A stretch of DNA of 64,000 nt from Silurus meridionalis (GCF_014805685.1 NC_060887.1:36229963-36293962), one strand, 5' to 3'; shown: positions 1-11,987, counted from the first letter of the stretch. Numbers and translations: made by a program. Notes: generated from the letters alone by a model not told the origin.

Positions 1-982
1 AGTTATTTATAAAATGTGCACAAGTGCTACTAAGTACAACTAAGAAAGTATTAAATGACACCCCCAATTGCAGATATCGCAGCTTCCTAACAGCTTTTGG
101 TAACCAGCCAGGAGACTTTCAAATCTTCTTTAATGATTTTCACATGCTTGTCCTTGCAGAATACATGTAGGTCTGAAATTATCTTTGGCCATCATGTGAG
201 CACAGCATGTTCTATGATCTTATACACACACATCAATGATGTTTAAACCAAAAGGCTGTGAAAGCAATTATAAAGTCTTTGGCTTCTGTTTCTTGGTGTA
301 TTTGAGTGTGTTTTGGTGGATTTTAATGTCTTTATAAGATCATTGTCCTATTGTAGAACCTGAATTCACCTTCAGGTTTTTGAAGAACTGTGCAATGTAT
401 CTCATATCACTGGCTGCTACACAACCCGAATGCATAACAGTGCTTAACAGTTCTTTTTGACAAGATGTTCTTTTTAAATTACACTTCTTATTTGTTCCAA
501 ATTTGATAATTTGGACCAAAAAGTACCAATAATACTTAACATCTGTAAACAACTTTTATTTTTTTTTAAAAGCCCTCTGGCTTACCTTAATATTGTTTAC
601 ATACACATTGTAGACTGTGGCATCAGGGGTGGGGTCAAGTGGCAGTTTTTGAATGGAGGGCAGTGCCAGGAACAAAATAAGTGGTAAGGATCTCACACCT
701 GAATTAAATTTGGGTTAATGACTGTTCTACAGTATGTTTCAGGAAGCAGGAACAAGTAAAATAAAAGTGCAAAAGAACTGTGCATGTGCTGTCTGTGTAT
801 GTATCGATATGTGTACTGAAAAGTGAAAAGTAAACATGGCAACAACAAAAAAAAGCCAAGCTTTTTTTGTGATACCTGTCTATTGTCTTCTATTTTTTCT
901 TTCTTGATCCCACAAGACCTCTATATAGACATTCACATTTGTGATGAGGGGACAGGTATGTCCTCTTTCTGATGACTCTTCC
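1..982. other. AT-rich stretch, no gene recognised
   Basis: I see no convincing coding region, RNA gene or recognisable mobile element here. The open frames are short and of low complexity. Confidence 0.4.
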
Positions 983-1079
983 ATGCAGATCATGTTTGTT
1001 CGAGCAATGCAGATGCAGATGCAGATGATGTTTGTGCGAGCAATGCAGATGCAAATCATGTTTGTGCGAGCAATGCAGG
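983..1079. repeat. Short minisatellite, about 3 units
   Basis: Three consecutive copies of a roughly 30-bp motif built around ATGTTTGTGCGAGCAATGCA occur here, with an extra GCAGAT hexamer expansion between units 1 and 2. The repeat makes repetitive peptides in several frames, so those frames are not evidence of coding. Confidence 0.75.
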
Positions 1080-1274
1080 TTATAACTGTGCACCAGGACT
1101 GTGTCAGCGAAACATTCCCACAGTGTCGTACAAAGTTTTGCTTTGCCCAGCACACAGGCATTCTTTAATAACTTTTTATAGGCTTTGTCTGCAGTTTAGG
1201 CCTCAAATAACTTTATTTTCTGATCATTGGTTAGCTGCTTAGATAAGCTCATGGTTAATGAGTTTTAGCACAAG

Positions 1275-1855
1275 CTATGTAAAGATTTTTTTAAACTTTG
1301 GAATTGTTATTTCTAATGATAGGAGGAGGAAGAAGGGACACTGGTTAGCCTTCTTGAGTGATATGCTAATGCACAGGTCTCCAAGTTTGGTGATTAACTT
1401 AGAGGGGATGACAGAGTTGAACACTGAACCAAAGTCAAGGTACAGCATTCTGGCATACGTGTCTTTAGTGTCCAGGTGAGAGAGGACAGAGTGCAGCGGT
1501 GTGGAAACTGAATACTCAGTGCTCCTGTTCTTACGGTAGACAAATTGTTGTTGGTCCATGGTGGCGGGAAGGCAGATTTTGAGGTGTGCCAGGATGACCT
1601 ACTTAAAGCAATTGGTAATGATGGGGTGAGCCCTACTAGGCGGTAATCATTAAGGCACGTTTCGGTGGAGTGTTTTAGCAATGGCACGATGGAGGTGATC
1701 TTAAAGCAGGTGGTCACAATCGTTTAGGCTAAGGACAGGTAGAACAAATCCATTATGAGCCCCGCCAGCACATGTTTTAAAAATGCGTCCAGGGATGTCG
1801 TCAAGTCCTGCAGCTTTCCGTGAATTGATCCTGCTCAGCACCACGCTAACAACTC
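1275..1855 (-). mobile_element. LINE reverse transcriptase fragment (L2/CR1-like)
   Basis: On the minus strand, two frames together give pieces of a non-LTR retrotransposon reverse transcriptase. Visible are RKAAGLDDIPGR (the fingers motif), QQQFVYRKNRSTE and the catalytic motif A region LYLDFGSVFNSV, which still has its Asp. At least one frameshift and several stops separate the pieces, and both ends of the element are missing. The assignment rests on recalled family motifs. The clade is tentative. Confidence 0.7.
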
Positions 1856-2529
1856 CCTGTTGTTATTATAGAAATAATAAAGCACTAGAAAATTGCATTT
1901 ATGGTAGATCAAATCAGAGCAGATCCATTGTCCATAGCTGCTCTGAAAGATTAAATAAACACCTCTGACTAATCAAATTGGAGATTTAAACAGTGCAGTG
2001 TTAAAAAGAAAATTGAATAAAAGACTCAGTAAATTGCATGCCACCTTTTAGAGAGGGAAGACAAAAAATACTGTGAGTATAACACAAATAAAAGCAAACA
2101 AGCAGAAACAAAAAACATTTGCTTTATTACATATCAGATGGTTGACATTATTTTTTTTCCACTGAAATGTGAATTTGATTTCATTTTAACTGTTTTATGC
2201 AAATAGAAAAAATAAAAGCTTAATGGCAAAGCCAAGTATGAAGTATAAATCCTAATATTACAAAAAAAGTGTTTGTGAATTAAAGTAAAATGTTTATTTA
2301 TGGACAAATATGCTGGTAAAACAAAAAAAAAGACTTCTGGAGATTCTTAAAAAATAAATGACATAATGAATAAATGTGTTTAATCTATAAATCCTGGATT
2401 AAAAACACATCAACCTCAGTCAAACCTAAACAAAGTTTACATGGGTTAATCACTGGTAGAATTTCATAAATGATTTCAAGAAAATACAAAAGTGAATGCT
2501 GAATATAATACAAAAGTACAGCTCTTTAG
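1856..2529. other. AT-rich stretch, nothing recognised
   Basis: Low-complexity A/T-rich DNA with no supported gene or repeat family. Confidence 0.4.
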
Positions 2530-3260
2530 CTCTCTTTTTATCAATATTTAATTCAGTTCCTTTTTACTTGTATAGCACTTTGTAGAATGGACATTGTCCC
2601 AATGCGGCTTTTCAGAAATAAATAGATTACAAATATACATTTTGAAATTTGTAATTAGTCCCTATCGGTTTATCCCTAATGAGAAAGCCAGTGATGACAG
2701 TGGAAAGGAAAAGCTCCCTAAGATGGTCTGAGGAAGAAACATTGAGTAAAAGAAAACCTCATCTGGGTCACACCAAATGTTTTATCATTGTAGTGGTTAT
2801 AAACTATTTACTAATAGGCACTTGAATGCAAAACTTGTTATGGTCATTGCACTTCTTAGCCATTGCAGCAGTCTGTTTACATTAATTGCAGTCTAAATCA
2901 ATCCTCAGTAACTTCATAGGTTTTTAGGCTGTTCATGTGGAACCATTCTTATTAGCAGCAAGGGATCTAATAGGAAAGCATCCACACAAACACTCTATAA
3001 ACAAGAGCTCTCCAGATCTGCTCTTTCACCTAAGAGAAACATATTTACAAAAGGCTTGATTTAACTAATATCTTTTCAACCTAGACTTAAACACTGAGGC
3101 TGTGTATGAGGCCTGAACATTAGATGGAAGGCTGTTTTATAACTGTTTGGCTTTGTAAGAGAAAGCTCTGCCTCCTGTTGTAGTTTTCCCTATTTGAGGT
3201 ACCAACAAACAATCTGCACATTAGCTCCACAATGGCTCTGTGTACCCTTATGACCTTGCA
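2530..3260 (-). mobile_element. Degenerate LINE 3' region
   Basis: The stretch contains TTGTATAGCACTTTGTAGAA, 'cctaatgagaaagccagtga' and 'gaggaagaaac'. The same order of phrases recurs near 17170-17340, where it forms the 3' untranslated region of a minus-strand LINE. The distal part (about 3060-3220) resembles the C-terminal coding end of the same family. It is heavily mutated and has no usable frame. Confidence 0.5.
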
Positions 3261-3279
3261 CTGTCAATCGCTGCTCTTT

Positions 3280-3495
3280 TTGTACTTGTTTCTTTTAATT
3301 GTTGTTGTTTTGGATAATTATTATATAGTCTTGTGTTTTATTTTATTTTTGTTTTACACACATTCACTTTATTTAGTTTTCTGTTGTCTCTCATAGCTTT
3401 GTGTTGTTCAGTGTAGCACCTTGGTCCTGAAGGAACATTGTTTTCCTTCGCTGTGTACTGTACCAGTTATAATTGGTTGAAATTAACAAAATGCC
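3280..3495 (+). mobile_element. LINE 3' UTR remnant
   Basis: The segment 'cctgaaggaacattgttttc' followed by 'ctgtgtactgtaccag' and 'ttggttgaaatt' matches the pattern at 63140-63232, where a LINE 3' end finishes in a (CTTGA)n tail. Here the tail is lost. Confidence 0.4.
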
Positions 3496-3654
3496 ATTTG
3501 ACATGACTTGAGCTTCATTACAGATGTTTTGTTCCAAAAGAATTTTCAATATAAAAAATGCTTCTATATTAAATGCTTTATTGTAACATTAAATCTAAAT
3601 AAAAGCTTCAATAATCAACTTAATTTAAACATTAAACTGTAAATATTAGCAGTA

Positions 3655-3955
3655 ATATAGTAGCACTGCTACTGTTAGTGTTGCTGTCTCACAGCTCCTG
3701 GATATCAGGTTTGGCCATGAGCTCGGTTTACATGTAAATGTTAGTATGATATTTTATGTGCTCTTCCTGTATATTTTTTAGTTTCCTCCCACCTAGGTGT
3801 GGCTGTATGTGTGAATGTGTGTGCAAGGATGGACCAGTGTCCCACGCAGCATGTTTTCCAACCTCATGCTGAGATTTATAATCTTATAACTTTACCCTGA
3901 CCATTCTGGAGTAAATGCGTGGGAGTAGGGAGGCTTACTGATTTAGTGAAATCAC
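3655..3955 (+). mobile_element. Degenerate SINE-like repeat
   Basis: The phrases 'gctgtctcacagctcctgga', 'tttcctcccacctaggtgtg', 'gtgaatgtgtgtgcaaggat' and 'ggaccagtgtcccacgcag' follow one another in an order I recall from a short interspersed repeat common in fish. No promoter boxes survive clearly. The family name is uncertain. Confidence 0.4.
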
Positions 3956-5104
3956 TTACTAAAGATGAATCAATATAAACATTACCTTAAATAAAAAGCA
4001 CTTTGTTTAAATAATACATGGCAAAAATATATTCAGAAAAGCTGCTGATGGTTTGTTTGGTCTCAGAGGAACATTCATAATGTTTCTGCTGGCTCATGAA
4101 GAGATTTAAGTGTTTTATATAATACATATATACATGTTTTATATAATACGAGTCCAGGATCACCTGTTTATTTACATAAAACATTACTGTGTCTAATATT
4201 TGTCCATCACCCACTCATTTATTTTTACTATACCCATACTAGACCTATTTTCTTTACTATAAATCCAGTATAGAGAAAGCTGCAATAACAAGTACTGGTT
4301 TCAAACAAAAACATTTTGTATCATAAAGCACTGAAAACATTTTTCGCTGTTAGTACAACATTAACAAACATTTAAAACTGAAAGAAATTGTATGTATATA
4401 TTATATTATTTATATATTATTATTTTTTGTATATTTGTATTAAAATTTGTCACTAAAAGTAATAATACGGTTACTCCACAAGCATTCAAAAGCTTTTCAT
4501 TGCATTGTTTTTTATTCATCTTCAGGATTTATTCTGGATTCAGAGCCTATATTAGACAGAGCCTAAATTTCAAACTTATGGCAATTCAGAAAGAATCGAC
4601 AACATACCCTGGGTTTATCCAGAGCTCCTGGAAAAATTCCAAACACAAGGTAAACATGCACATAAAGTTAACCAATTTAAGCCATATTGTCAATGAGCAA
4701 CAGGAAAGCCCCAAATACATGACAAAGTCAGATGTAAACTTTCATAGTCTTTAATAAATGCAAGGAGCAAGGCAAAAATTCCCACTGTCCAAAAACTTAT
4801 GAACAACTAATAAAAGCTGGCAAGAGTCAGAGGTTAAAAAACATTAATACAAAAAATCAAACCAGGAGCCCAGGAGGAGCAGAGAAAGGGCACAGTAAGA
4901 AGGAACAGTCCAAAGTTCAATAACTGGCAAACAGAGCAATAGAGTAGCTGCAACTCGAGTCCAATGGAAAGAAAAAGTCCAAAAATGTATATTTCTAGAA
5001 CCTCTACACTTGCAACTGCTTCCAACCTCAATACATGACAATCCCTGGTCATCTTTTTGCTCCCATGTTTTAGACAGATGATGATTTCATGAACTCTTTT
5101 TTTT
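3956..5104. other. AT-rich stretch, no gene recognised
   Basis: The longest frame (4392-4754, + strand, 120 codons) begins in very AT-rich DNA and has no recognisable domain, so I do not call it a gene. Confidence 0.4.
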
Positions 5105-5372
5105 TTAGTCCTCGGATGCCATGAGGGGCATTGGGCGCCAAAGACCTAATGGCTTACTTGCCATTTCCGTAACTGTTTTGTTACAGGGTCAGGTTGTTAG
5201 CCCAACACCAACCCTTCTTCTTTCACAGAAAGGCTTGTGACTTTTATCCCCATTCCCACAACTGAGTACCTATGGAGGGGCCCAATACTGGCAGCCTGGC
5301 ATTACTGGGACTCAAACCCAAAAACCCGGATCCAAAATCCAATGCCTCAACCATTAGACTACCCTCCATGAA
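5105..5372 (-). mobile_element. tRNA-derived SINE, minus strand
   Basis: Read on the minus strand, the right-hand end starts with a tRNA-like head. It has an A-box-like TAGTCTAATGGTTGAGG (about 5347-5363) and a B-box-like GGGTTTGAGTCCC (about 5308-5320), at roughly tRNA spacing. A body of about 200 bp follows, ending in an A-rich tract (the T run at 5098-5107 on the + strand). This is the layout of a pol III-transcribed SINE. The family was not identified. Confidence 0.6.
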
Positions 5373-6859
5373 CATTTATATTGGTATAATAATATAAAAT
5401 ATACATCTAATAACAATCTAGTAATTTTGTCTTAGTCTAATATTCATATAATCACAAAGGAAGTACTATTCCATTCTGTTCTGCTCTCTCTAATGTTGCT
5501 GCAAGCTTTTATTCTGTCTTAGAAAAACTCTGACTCTGACTCTATTCAATGACACTGTATGTCTCATAATTTTTGACTCCATAAAGTCAACCTTAATGGA
5601 AATTGGTGCTCTTTAAATGAATAATCTGTGGAGTGTAAATGTTGATATAGTGGAGAATTCTGGCCAGCGCATTAATAGAAAATTTGTTGTTTCAGGAAAA
5701 TAATCAACCACAGGGTGGTTTGAAAAGGCAGAGGTACTATAATGACCTTAAAGATTCAAATTTTCCTATAAAAGCACATACTATACACACGTTTTTTATT
5801 GCCTATATTTACAGCATTTAAAAAAAAATGGTGATTTTTTTTTTTTTAGTGAGGGGCTATGCCTCATTACATTAAGCATTGCTACATCTTCCATGCTTAA
5901 TTTCACCCCTCGAAACTGACTGTACATCATCCACACTTGGCTAAATTCAGCTTGGTTAAATTTATCTCCTTCATCATCCTGGAGCACGTAATGTATCTCC
6001 CCCCTACTGTTACCTGCCTCTGTTTACTTCCTCTCTTGTACAAGAGGTGCGACAGCACACCAGCTGAGACTTGCTGATATTAGCCGCTTGCATGATTGAT
6101 GAAAGGCCACGCGAGTCAGCTTTTGTTTATTCTTTACTTAATCATTTACTTTCTTTAAAATGTCAAAAAGAAAAAAAGAAGTGCGAAAGAGAAGGATAAA
6201 GAATGAGGCCTTGTCGGAATGTGGTTGTGTGTCTGTTTAAATAGAAGAAAGAGGTTTTAACCTGTTATAAGGCTGTTGTAACAACATCCCAGCAGTATTT
6301 TCATGCGCATCACTCTCACATCACTTACAGTGTTTTAAAAAGGCTGAGATGCAGTGGATGCTCCGTGATTCGATGTCTGCAGACTGGTGTGCAGAATGAC
6401 AGCGATATATTTCACTTTATAAAAAAACTAAACAGACCAAAATAATCACTCAACAACAATTGCAGCTAGACTGGCAGATATTAAACAAACCTTTAGGCAT
6501 GGACTATTACAGTAGGTTAATAAATATAGACGGTAAAACACTTCAGAATTGGTGATTAATAGACTATACACAAAAGGCCAATTCTGTATTCACTTATTTG
6601 GTGAAGTGTCCAAGGGTGCTATGCCTATTGTGGCCAAACGTTCCACTTTCCCATAAACTTTCTCCCATCTGCACATACACTTTTGCTGACACACTAAGTT
6701 TCCATGTTATTATTCGGTCAGAAGATTTAGACTATAATGCTTGCACAAATCAGACACTGTAAGCATCTTTTTTTCAGTGTATACCTCAATTCCAAAAACG
6801 TTAAAAAAGAAAGAAAAAAGAATTTTTGCTTTTACAGCACAGTGAAGTTCATTCTTTCC
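5373..6859. other. Unassigned stretch with possible transposon remnant
   Basis: No gene is recognised. At 6161 a short + strand frame begins MSKRKKEVRKRRIKNE and stops after about 26 codons. Such a basic start is seen in some hAT-type transposases, but nothing downstream supports it. Confidence 0.3.
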
Positions 6860-6962
6860 ATATTCCAACGATTTTAGGCAGCTGGAACACAGAAGGTTAA
6901 CGGCCTTGCTCAAGTGCCCCAGGAGTGGCAGCTTGGTGATATTGGCATTTGGACCCCTGTAC
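6860..6962 (-). mobile_element. SINE fragment
   Basis: The sequence 'gaaggttaacggccttgctc' and 'aggagtggcagcttggtgat' is the reverse complement of the body of the SINE seen at 7985, 9050 and 51545. Only about 100 bp remains. Confidence 0.4.
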
Positions 6963-6964
6963 AC

Positions 6965-7480
6965 TGTGTAAAATAATAAAAACCAGAATGCAATGATTTG
7001 AAAATCTCATAAACCCATTTTTATTTACAGTAGAACATACAAAGCATATCAAATGTTTAAAACTGAGGAAATGTACAATTTTATTGAAAAGGTAAATAAT
7101 TTTGAATTTGATGGCAGTGACATGCATCAGAAAAGACAGGGCCATGTTTACCACTGTGTAGCATTCCCTCTTTGTTTGGTTTTTGAACATCCCATTCCAT
7201 GCTGTCAGAATAAGCTCCACTCTTCTGGGAAGATTTTCCACTAGATTTCGGAGTGAGCTTGTGGAGATCTGTGTTCATTCTGCCACAAATAATAAGTAAT
7301 GTCAGGTAATGATGTAGGTGAGGTGAGGAGGCCTGGTGTGCAGTCAGAGTTCACATTCATCCCAAAGGTGTTTAATAGAATTGTGGTCAGAGTTCCATGT
7401 GGAATGTTGCAGTGGAATCATGATCTTTCACTCCAACCCATCATAGATTTGCCTTTTGACTATTTGATGAAATCATTAAA
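6965..7480 (-). mobile_element. DNA transposon remnant
   Basis: Two segments resemble common fish DNA-transposon repeats. They are 'gaatgcaatgatttgaaaat' with 'tttgatggcagtgacatgca' near 6990-7130, and 'tcccaaaggtgtttaataga' near 7358-7378. The latter looks like a reverse-complement transposase segment. No intact transposase frame is present and the superfamily is not settled. Confidence 0.4.
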
Positions 7481-7984
7481 ACAATTTATGGATGTATTCA
7501 TGGCTCACTAAAATGGCCTTCATAGAAAGTGCTACATTATAAAAATCAGTAGAAAATGAGAAGGAGAAGAAAAGACTGAGCATTTTAGTGCATTGTTTTT
7601 TTATTATCATTTTTAAAGATGTTACAGTGTTAATAATAATAGAAAACAGCAAACTCAAATGCCCAACTATAATAAAAATAATTATTATTATTATAATAAT
7701 TGTACACATGTATTCCAATATACATATTGCTTAACTGACCAATCCACAAGATTCAGACAAAGATTAGAATGGATACAAAGCAAACAATAAATGATTTACA
7801 AAGCAAAAAAAATGAACATATTTCCATACACACATTTGACCAAGCAGAACCAAACCCACATTAGGTTTATCAGTCTTTTCATTATTCTTTATCAAATTAT
7901 TCTTAAGAGACAGATTACCAGTACATTAGATAAGTTGAGAACAAGGATCTAAATAAACACAGAAAAAATACAGATCAAATGTGA
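7481..7984. other. AT-rich stretch, nothing recognised
   Basis: Mostly A/T with short TAT/AAT tracts (7670-7700). No supported gene. Confidence 0.4.
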
Positions 7985-8107
7985 AGTGGTTGCCCAGTGG
8001 TTAAGCTAACATCTGCTTAGAAGGTTGTGAGTTTAAATCCCAGTACTACCCAGCTGCCAGTCCTGAGCCCTTAAACGAGGCCTTACCATCAAACACAAAG
8101 GTGTATA
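7985..8107 (+). mobile_element. tRNA-derived SINE fragment
   Basis: A head 'cagtggttaagctaacatct' followed by a B-box-like 'gtgagtttaaatcccagt' and the body phrase 'cctgagcccttaaac' matches the order seen at 9050 and 51545. The 3' part is cut off at the hAT-like element that begins at 8116. Confidence 0.45.
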
Positions 8108-8115
8108 AATGAAAT

Positions 8116-8956
8116 CAGTGGCGGGCCGTGCACTTGGTACCTGGGACTTACCCGAATTAATCCACCTTTTAATACCACCACTATCATACCACAATTATAG
8201 AAACCATCAATACTATACAAAAATGCTATATAACAGCGGGTGCATTACAGAGAAAGAGGCATTTCACATATGGATGGCGAATACCATTTTACTAAAGCAA
8301 GAAACCCAGTTAAGACTCCAAACATCTACACTACAACCACAACTGTGCACCTACATCATCTGGAGCAGTTCAGAATCAATATTTGTATTTGCAAAAACAA
8401 ATTTTTTTTAATAAAATACAACCTATTCAACAGAGATGCAGACTCATAATTTGCACCACTCCTTTAGAGGTTTTAAGCTATTGGTACCGCTCGCATTCAC
8501 TGGTCTGGAAGTGGTGAACAAACCATTTCCCAGGCTGAGACAAGCTAGCTAGCTTCAGGGTTGGCCGGCCTCTTCTCATGATGTCTAGCTTTTCTTGAAA
8601 ATGTATTTTTAAGTATGTCCGAGACCAAATCCTTAGAAACAGACACATTGATTATAGAGACTAAGGTAAAAAGGCCAGCAGTACAGACGTTGAAGGCCCT
8701 GGGCAGATTAGCTTGACTTGGCAGCACATAGATGCTGAAATCTGATTGGACAAAAAAATCTAACATCCATATACACGTACTGAAAGCAGTGCAGCCAAGA
8801 GAAACTCTTTAAAATAAAGAGAATAGACGGTTGGGAATAAATCATTACAATTTCATGGAACAAATATTAGAATTTAGGTTGTAAATGTGGGTCAGTGCTT
8901 CTGATAGTGTTTAGGCCAGCAGAGAAGGCTTTGCTGGCCCTGACCACCCACCACTG
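8116..8956. mobile_element. Non-autonomous hAT-like DNA transposon
   Basis: The 841-bp element begins CAGTGGCGGG and ends CCCACCACTG, which are imperfect inverted terminal repeats of the CAGTG type. It is bounded by a perfect 8-bp direct duplication AATGAAAT (8108-8115 and 8957-8964), the target-site length expected for hAT transposases. It contains no recognisable hAT transposase. The minus-strand frame at 8545-8766 is short and unassigned, so the element must have been moved in trans. Confidence 0.82.
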
Positions 8957-9044
8957 AATGAAATACTTGCAAGGTTTTCTGGATAAGTGTGGCTGACAAA
9001 CGGTATAAAAAATGCTTAATTTTTCGTGTACGTTGTAAGAAGTG

Positions 9045-9195
9045 TTAACTCTGTGGTAAAGATGATGGACTTCTGATCAAAAAATGATGAGTTCAAGTCC
9101 CGGCAGTCCCTTGAGCAAGGCCTGTAACCCTCAACTGTTTAGTCGTGAGTTGCACTGCATAAGGGCATCTCCCAAATACCATAAATGTAAATGTT
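9045..9195 (+). mobile_element. tRNA-derived SINE fragment
   Basis: The order 'atgatgagttcaagtcccgg', 'cccttgagcaaggcctgtaa', 'ccctcaactgtttagtcg' and 'cataagggcatctcccaaat' is that of the same SINE family as 7985 and 51545. The B-box-like GAGTTCAAGTCCC is intact and the A-box region is degraded. Confidence 0.5.
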
Positions 9196-9539
9196 AATGA
9201 ACACAGCTAAAATAGCTACATTATATTAAAAGTGCTAGTTGTCTAGCAAGTATGGAAGCTGCGCTACCAGCTTAGCATTAACTCATTCTATAATATTATT
9301 CAATTATGAAAGCTTTCACAGATCTGTTGAAGTGTTGGACATTTTTGTTCTTGTTGCTGCATTTGACAGCGTATTCTCGTTTATGGTTTTTAAGTTCTGT
9401 GAAGGCATTCTGCAGCTCAGATTAATTCCTCGAGCAATTTGGTAAATCGCATAAAGAACTAGGCATTTGATACCAGGCATGTAACTTACACATCTTGCTA
9501 CAGCATTTTTGTCCTTTATATGTTCAAGGCCTGCCTTCA

Positions 9540-9862
9540 CTATAGTTCATTTTCCTCCTCCACTCTGCAACTTCTCTTTCTCCATCTCCTCCACATTATT
9601 TATATTCTACGTCCAGTTTTAATTTCTCTTTTTTTTTTTTATCTCCCCTGTCTTTATTTTCCCTATTCTCTCCCTCATTGTCAGAGATCCACCAGTCTCG
9701 CCTCCCTTCAATGCTCACACTCTCACTCAGCCTCTCCCTCCTACTAATCACCTACACCTGTCCTGCTCCCACTAATCACCTACACCTGTTCCCCATTTAC
9801 CTGTCCCCTTTATAAGGTCCCTATTCTCCTTCACTCATGGTCCGATCTACCAGTTACGACCA
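9540..9862 (+). mobile_element. Possible LTR fragment, pyrimidine-rich
   Basis: This C/T-rich block carries a duplicated 'cactaatcacctacacctgt' (near 9744 and 9770) and a TATA-like 'cctttataag' near 9808. That arrangement is found in retrotransposon LTR promoters, but no terminal TG/CA pair or target duplication was found. A weak call. Confidence 0.25.
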
Positions 9863-9865
9863 TAG

Positions 9866-10780
9866 ATGAATTATAGCGTGTTAGAAGACTGGAAAGATAC
9901 ATGGGAGCCAAACCATTTAGTGTTTTGTAAGTAAGTACCAGTAGTTAGTAGTCGATTCAAAACTTAACAGGTAGCCACTGTAGGGATAATAAGATTGGGG
10001 TTATATGGTCATATTTTCTCGACCTTGTAAGAACTCTGGCTGCTGCATTCTGAAACTGTAGCTTGTTTATTAATGATGCAGGACAACCACCTAGTAATGC
10101 ATTACAATAGTCCAGTCTGGAGGTCATGAATGCATGGACGAGCTTCTCTGCATCAGATATAAACATGTTTCTTAGCTTAGCAATATTTCTAAGGTGGAAG
10201 AAGGCTGTTTTTGTAATATGGTTGATATGATTTTTAAAAGACAAATTGTTTAAATTAAATCCCAGGTAGTTTACTGTTGAACTAGTAGTTACAGAACATC
10301 TTTCTAAATGCAGGTTGAAATGCTGGAGCTTCTGTCTACTGGTTTTTGGGCTGATGAGCAAAATCTCTGTCTTGTTAGAATTTAATAATAGAAAGTTATG
10401 AGTCATCCGGTCTTTTAATTCTTTAACACACTCTGTTATCCGAGCCAATTGAGCTGTATAACATCAGCATAACAGTGGAAGTTAATCCCATGCCTTCTAA
10501 TAATATTTCCTAAGGGAAGCATGTATATTGTTAAAAGCAGAGGGCCTAGAACTGAACCTTGTGGCATGCAATAATTTACTTGCATTAACCTGGATAGCTC
10601 TCCATTTAAGTCTACAAAATAGTAACGATCAGACAGGTAGGATTTAAACCAACTTAATGCCTGTCCCTAAATGCGATGTAATTTTGTAAGCCATCGAGGA
10701 GAAGATCATGATCTATAGTGTCGAATGCAGCACTTAGATCTAGTGAAAGCTCAGATGATGTCCCGATTGGCGTTCCACAT
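9866..10780 (-). mobile_element. LINE reverse transcriptase fragment (L2/CR1-like)
   Basis: The minus-strand frame 9957-10448 (163 codons) covers the thumb and C-terminal part of a non-LTR reverse transcriptase. It includes NSNKTEILLI, FFHLRNIAKLR, DAEKLVHAFMTSRLDYCNAL and QNAAARVLTRSRKYDHITPI. Upstream on that strand the catalytic region reads HCYADVIQL where functional elements have YADD, so the second catalytic Asp is lost. A frameshift separates the two parts. The same family recurs at 17153-18450. Dead copy. Confidence 0.78.
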
Positions 10781-10849
10781 TGTGCTCGCCCATAACAGAG
10801 CATCCACGGTTAGTAACGAGATGAGGAAACGGTGGGGAAACTGTCAGAT

Positions 10850-11000
<151 letters not shown>

Positions 11001-11009
11001 GTTCCTGAT

Positions 11010-11232
11010 CCAGTTCCTGGCCTTACTAGCGTTCCACTTGGTCTCCTGAACACACAACATGTCGACCTTCCTCCACTCCATCATATCAGTTACCTGTCTC
11101 CCTTTACCAGTCACAGTACCAAAATTAAAAGTGCCCACCTTAACCTCCGCTCTCCTAGACTTCTCCTTTCCTTGCTGTCTTTGATGTCTTTCCCCTCTCC
11201 TTCTCCTCCTTTTGCCAACAGTAGCCCAATCT
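11010..11232 (-). mobile_element. RTE-like LINE, endonuclease N-terminus
   Basis: The minus-strand frame reads [15 protein letters not shown] then [18 protein letters not shown]. These match the start of an AP-type endonuclease in RTE-like LINEs, where LCLQETRW carries the metal-binding Glu. The frame runs into the (AT)n tract at its C-terminal side, so only the first 70 or so residues of the domain remain. Confidence 0.7.
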
Positions 11233-11383
11233 CCAACGGTACCCAGTTCTGGTTTGTGGTTCGCATATTTGAGTTGGCACATGCTTTATGCTCGATGCCC
11301 CTTCCTATCGCATCCCATCACATTTATTCTTGTTTGGGATTGCCAATACGAGTGCACTGGTTTGTGCAACCCTATTGGCTGGG

Positions 11384-11385
<2 letters not shown>
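11233..11385 (-). mobile_element. SINE-body / RTE 5' untranslated segment
   Basis: Reverse complement of 'ctggtttgtgcaaccctatt' and 'ggcacatgctttatgctcga', a divergent version of the body of the SINEs at 46829-47080 and 52128-52373. It lies directly 5' of the RTE endonuclease remnant at 11010-11232, so it may be the 5' untranslated part of that LINE rather than an independent SINE. Confidence 0.55.

Positions 11386-11479
<94 letters not shown>
11386..11479. repeat. (TA)n followed by (GA)n microsatellite
   Basis: An alternating TA tract (about 11386-11434) passes directly into a GA tract (about 11435-11479). Confidence 0.95.
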
Positions 11480-11481
<2 letters not shown>

Positions 11482-11701
11482 AAAACCCCAAATGATTCCT
11501 CTGATTTCTTAGGATGTTGGATGCTGATTAAAATTCTGACGTGTAAGATATGTCTCAAGATGCTTTTGATGAGAGCCGCTGTACTGCACACACCACCGCA
11601 GCACTCTCTGGAATAAAGCACCATAATTAATTCTTCCTCCATTGCAAGGCTTCAGTTCTAATATTTCTGAGATGCAGAAATAATGATTGGTGTTCTCCGC
11701 T

Positions 11702-11757
11702 GTTACCATGGAAACCATGAATTACAGACAGCTGCAGGAAGGCATTGCCCTGGCAAC
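11702..11757. promoter_or_regulatory. Pair of RFX X-box-like palindromes
   Basis: GTTACCATGGAAAC (11702-11715) and ATTGCCCTGGCAAC (11744-11757) each match the RFX-family X-box pattern (GTNRCC, a short spacer, RGYAAC) at all but one position. They are 42 bp apart. The surrounding 11500-11820 stretch has no recognisable mobile element and a higher GC content than its neighbours. The target gene, if any, is not in view. Confidence 0.4.
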
Positions 11758-11895
11758 AGTGCAATCACATCTTGCTGTCAGAGAAAGAAGGTGGGGCTGA
11801 AATTCAGGCTCTGTGTCTCTTTCTCTGTCTTTCTCTTTATCTGTATGTCTGTCTGTTTGCTAGACTATCTGTCAGCTGTGTCTTTGTTCTCCCGC

Positions 11896-11987
<92 letters not shown>

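Noticed and set aside
4392..4754. A 120-codon open frame
   Set aside because: Very AT-rich start, no recognisable domain, no splice context, and no similarity I know of.
6161..6240. Start of a hAT-type transposase (MSKRKKEVRKRRIKNE)
   Set aside because: It stops after about 26 codons. No BED finger or dimerisation domain follows.
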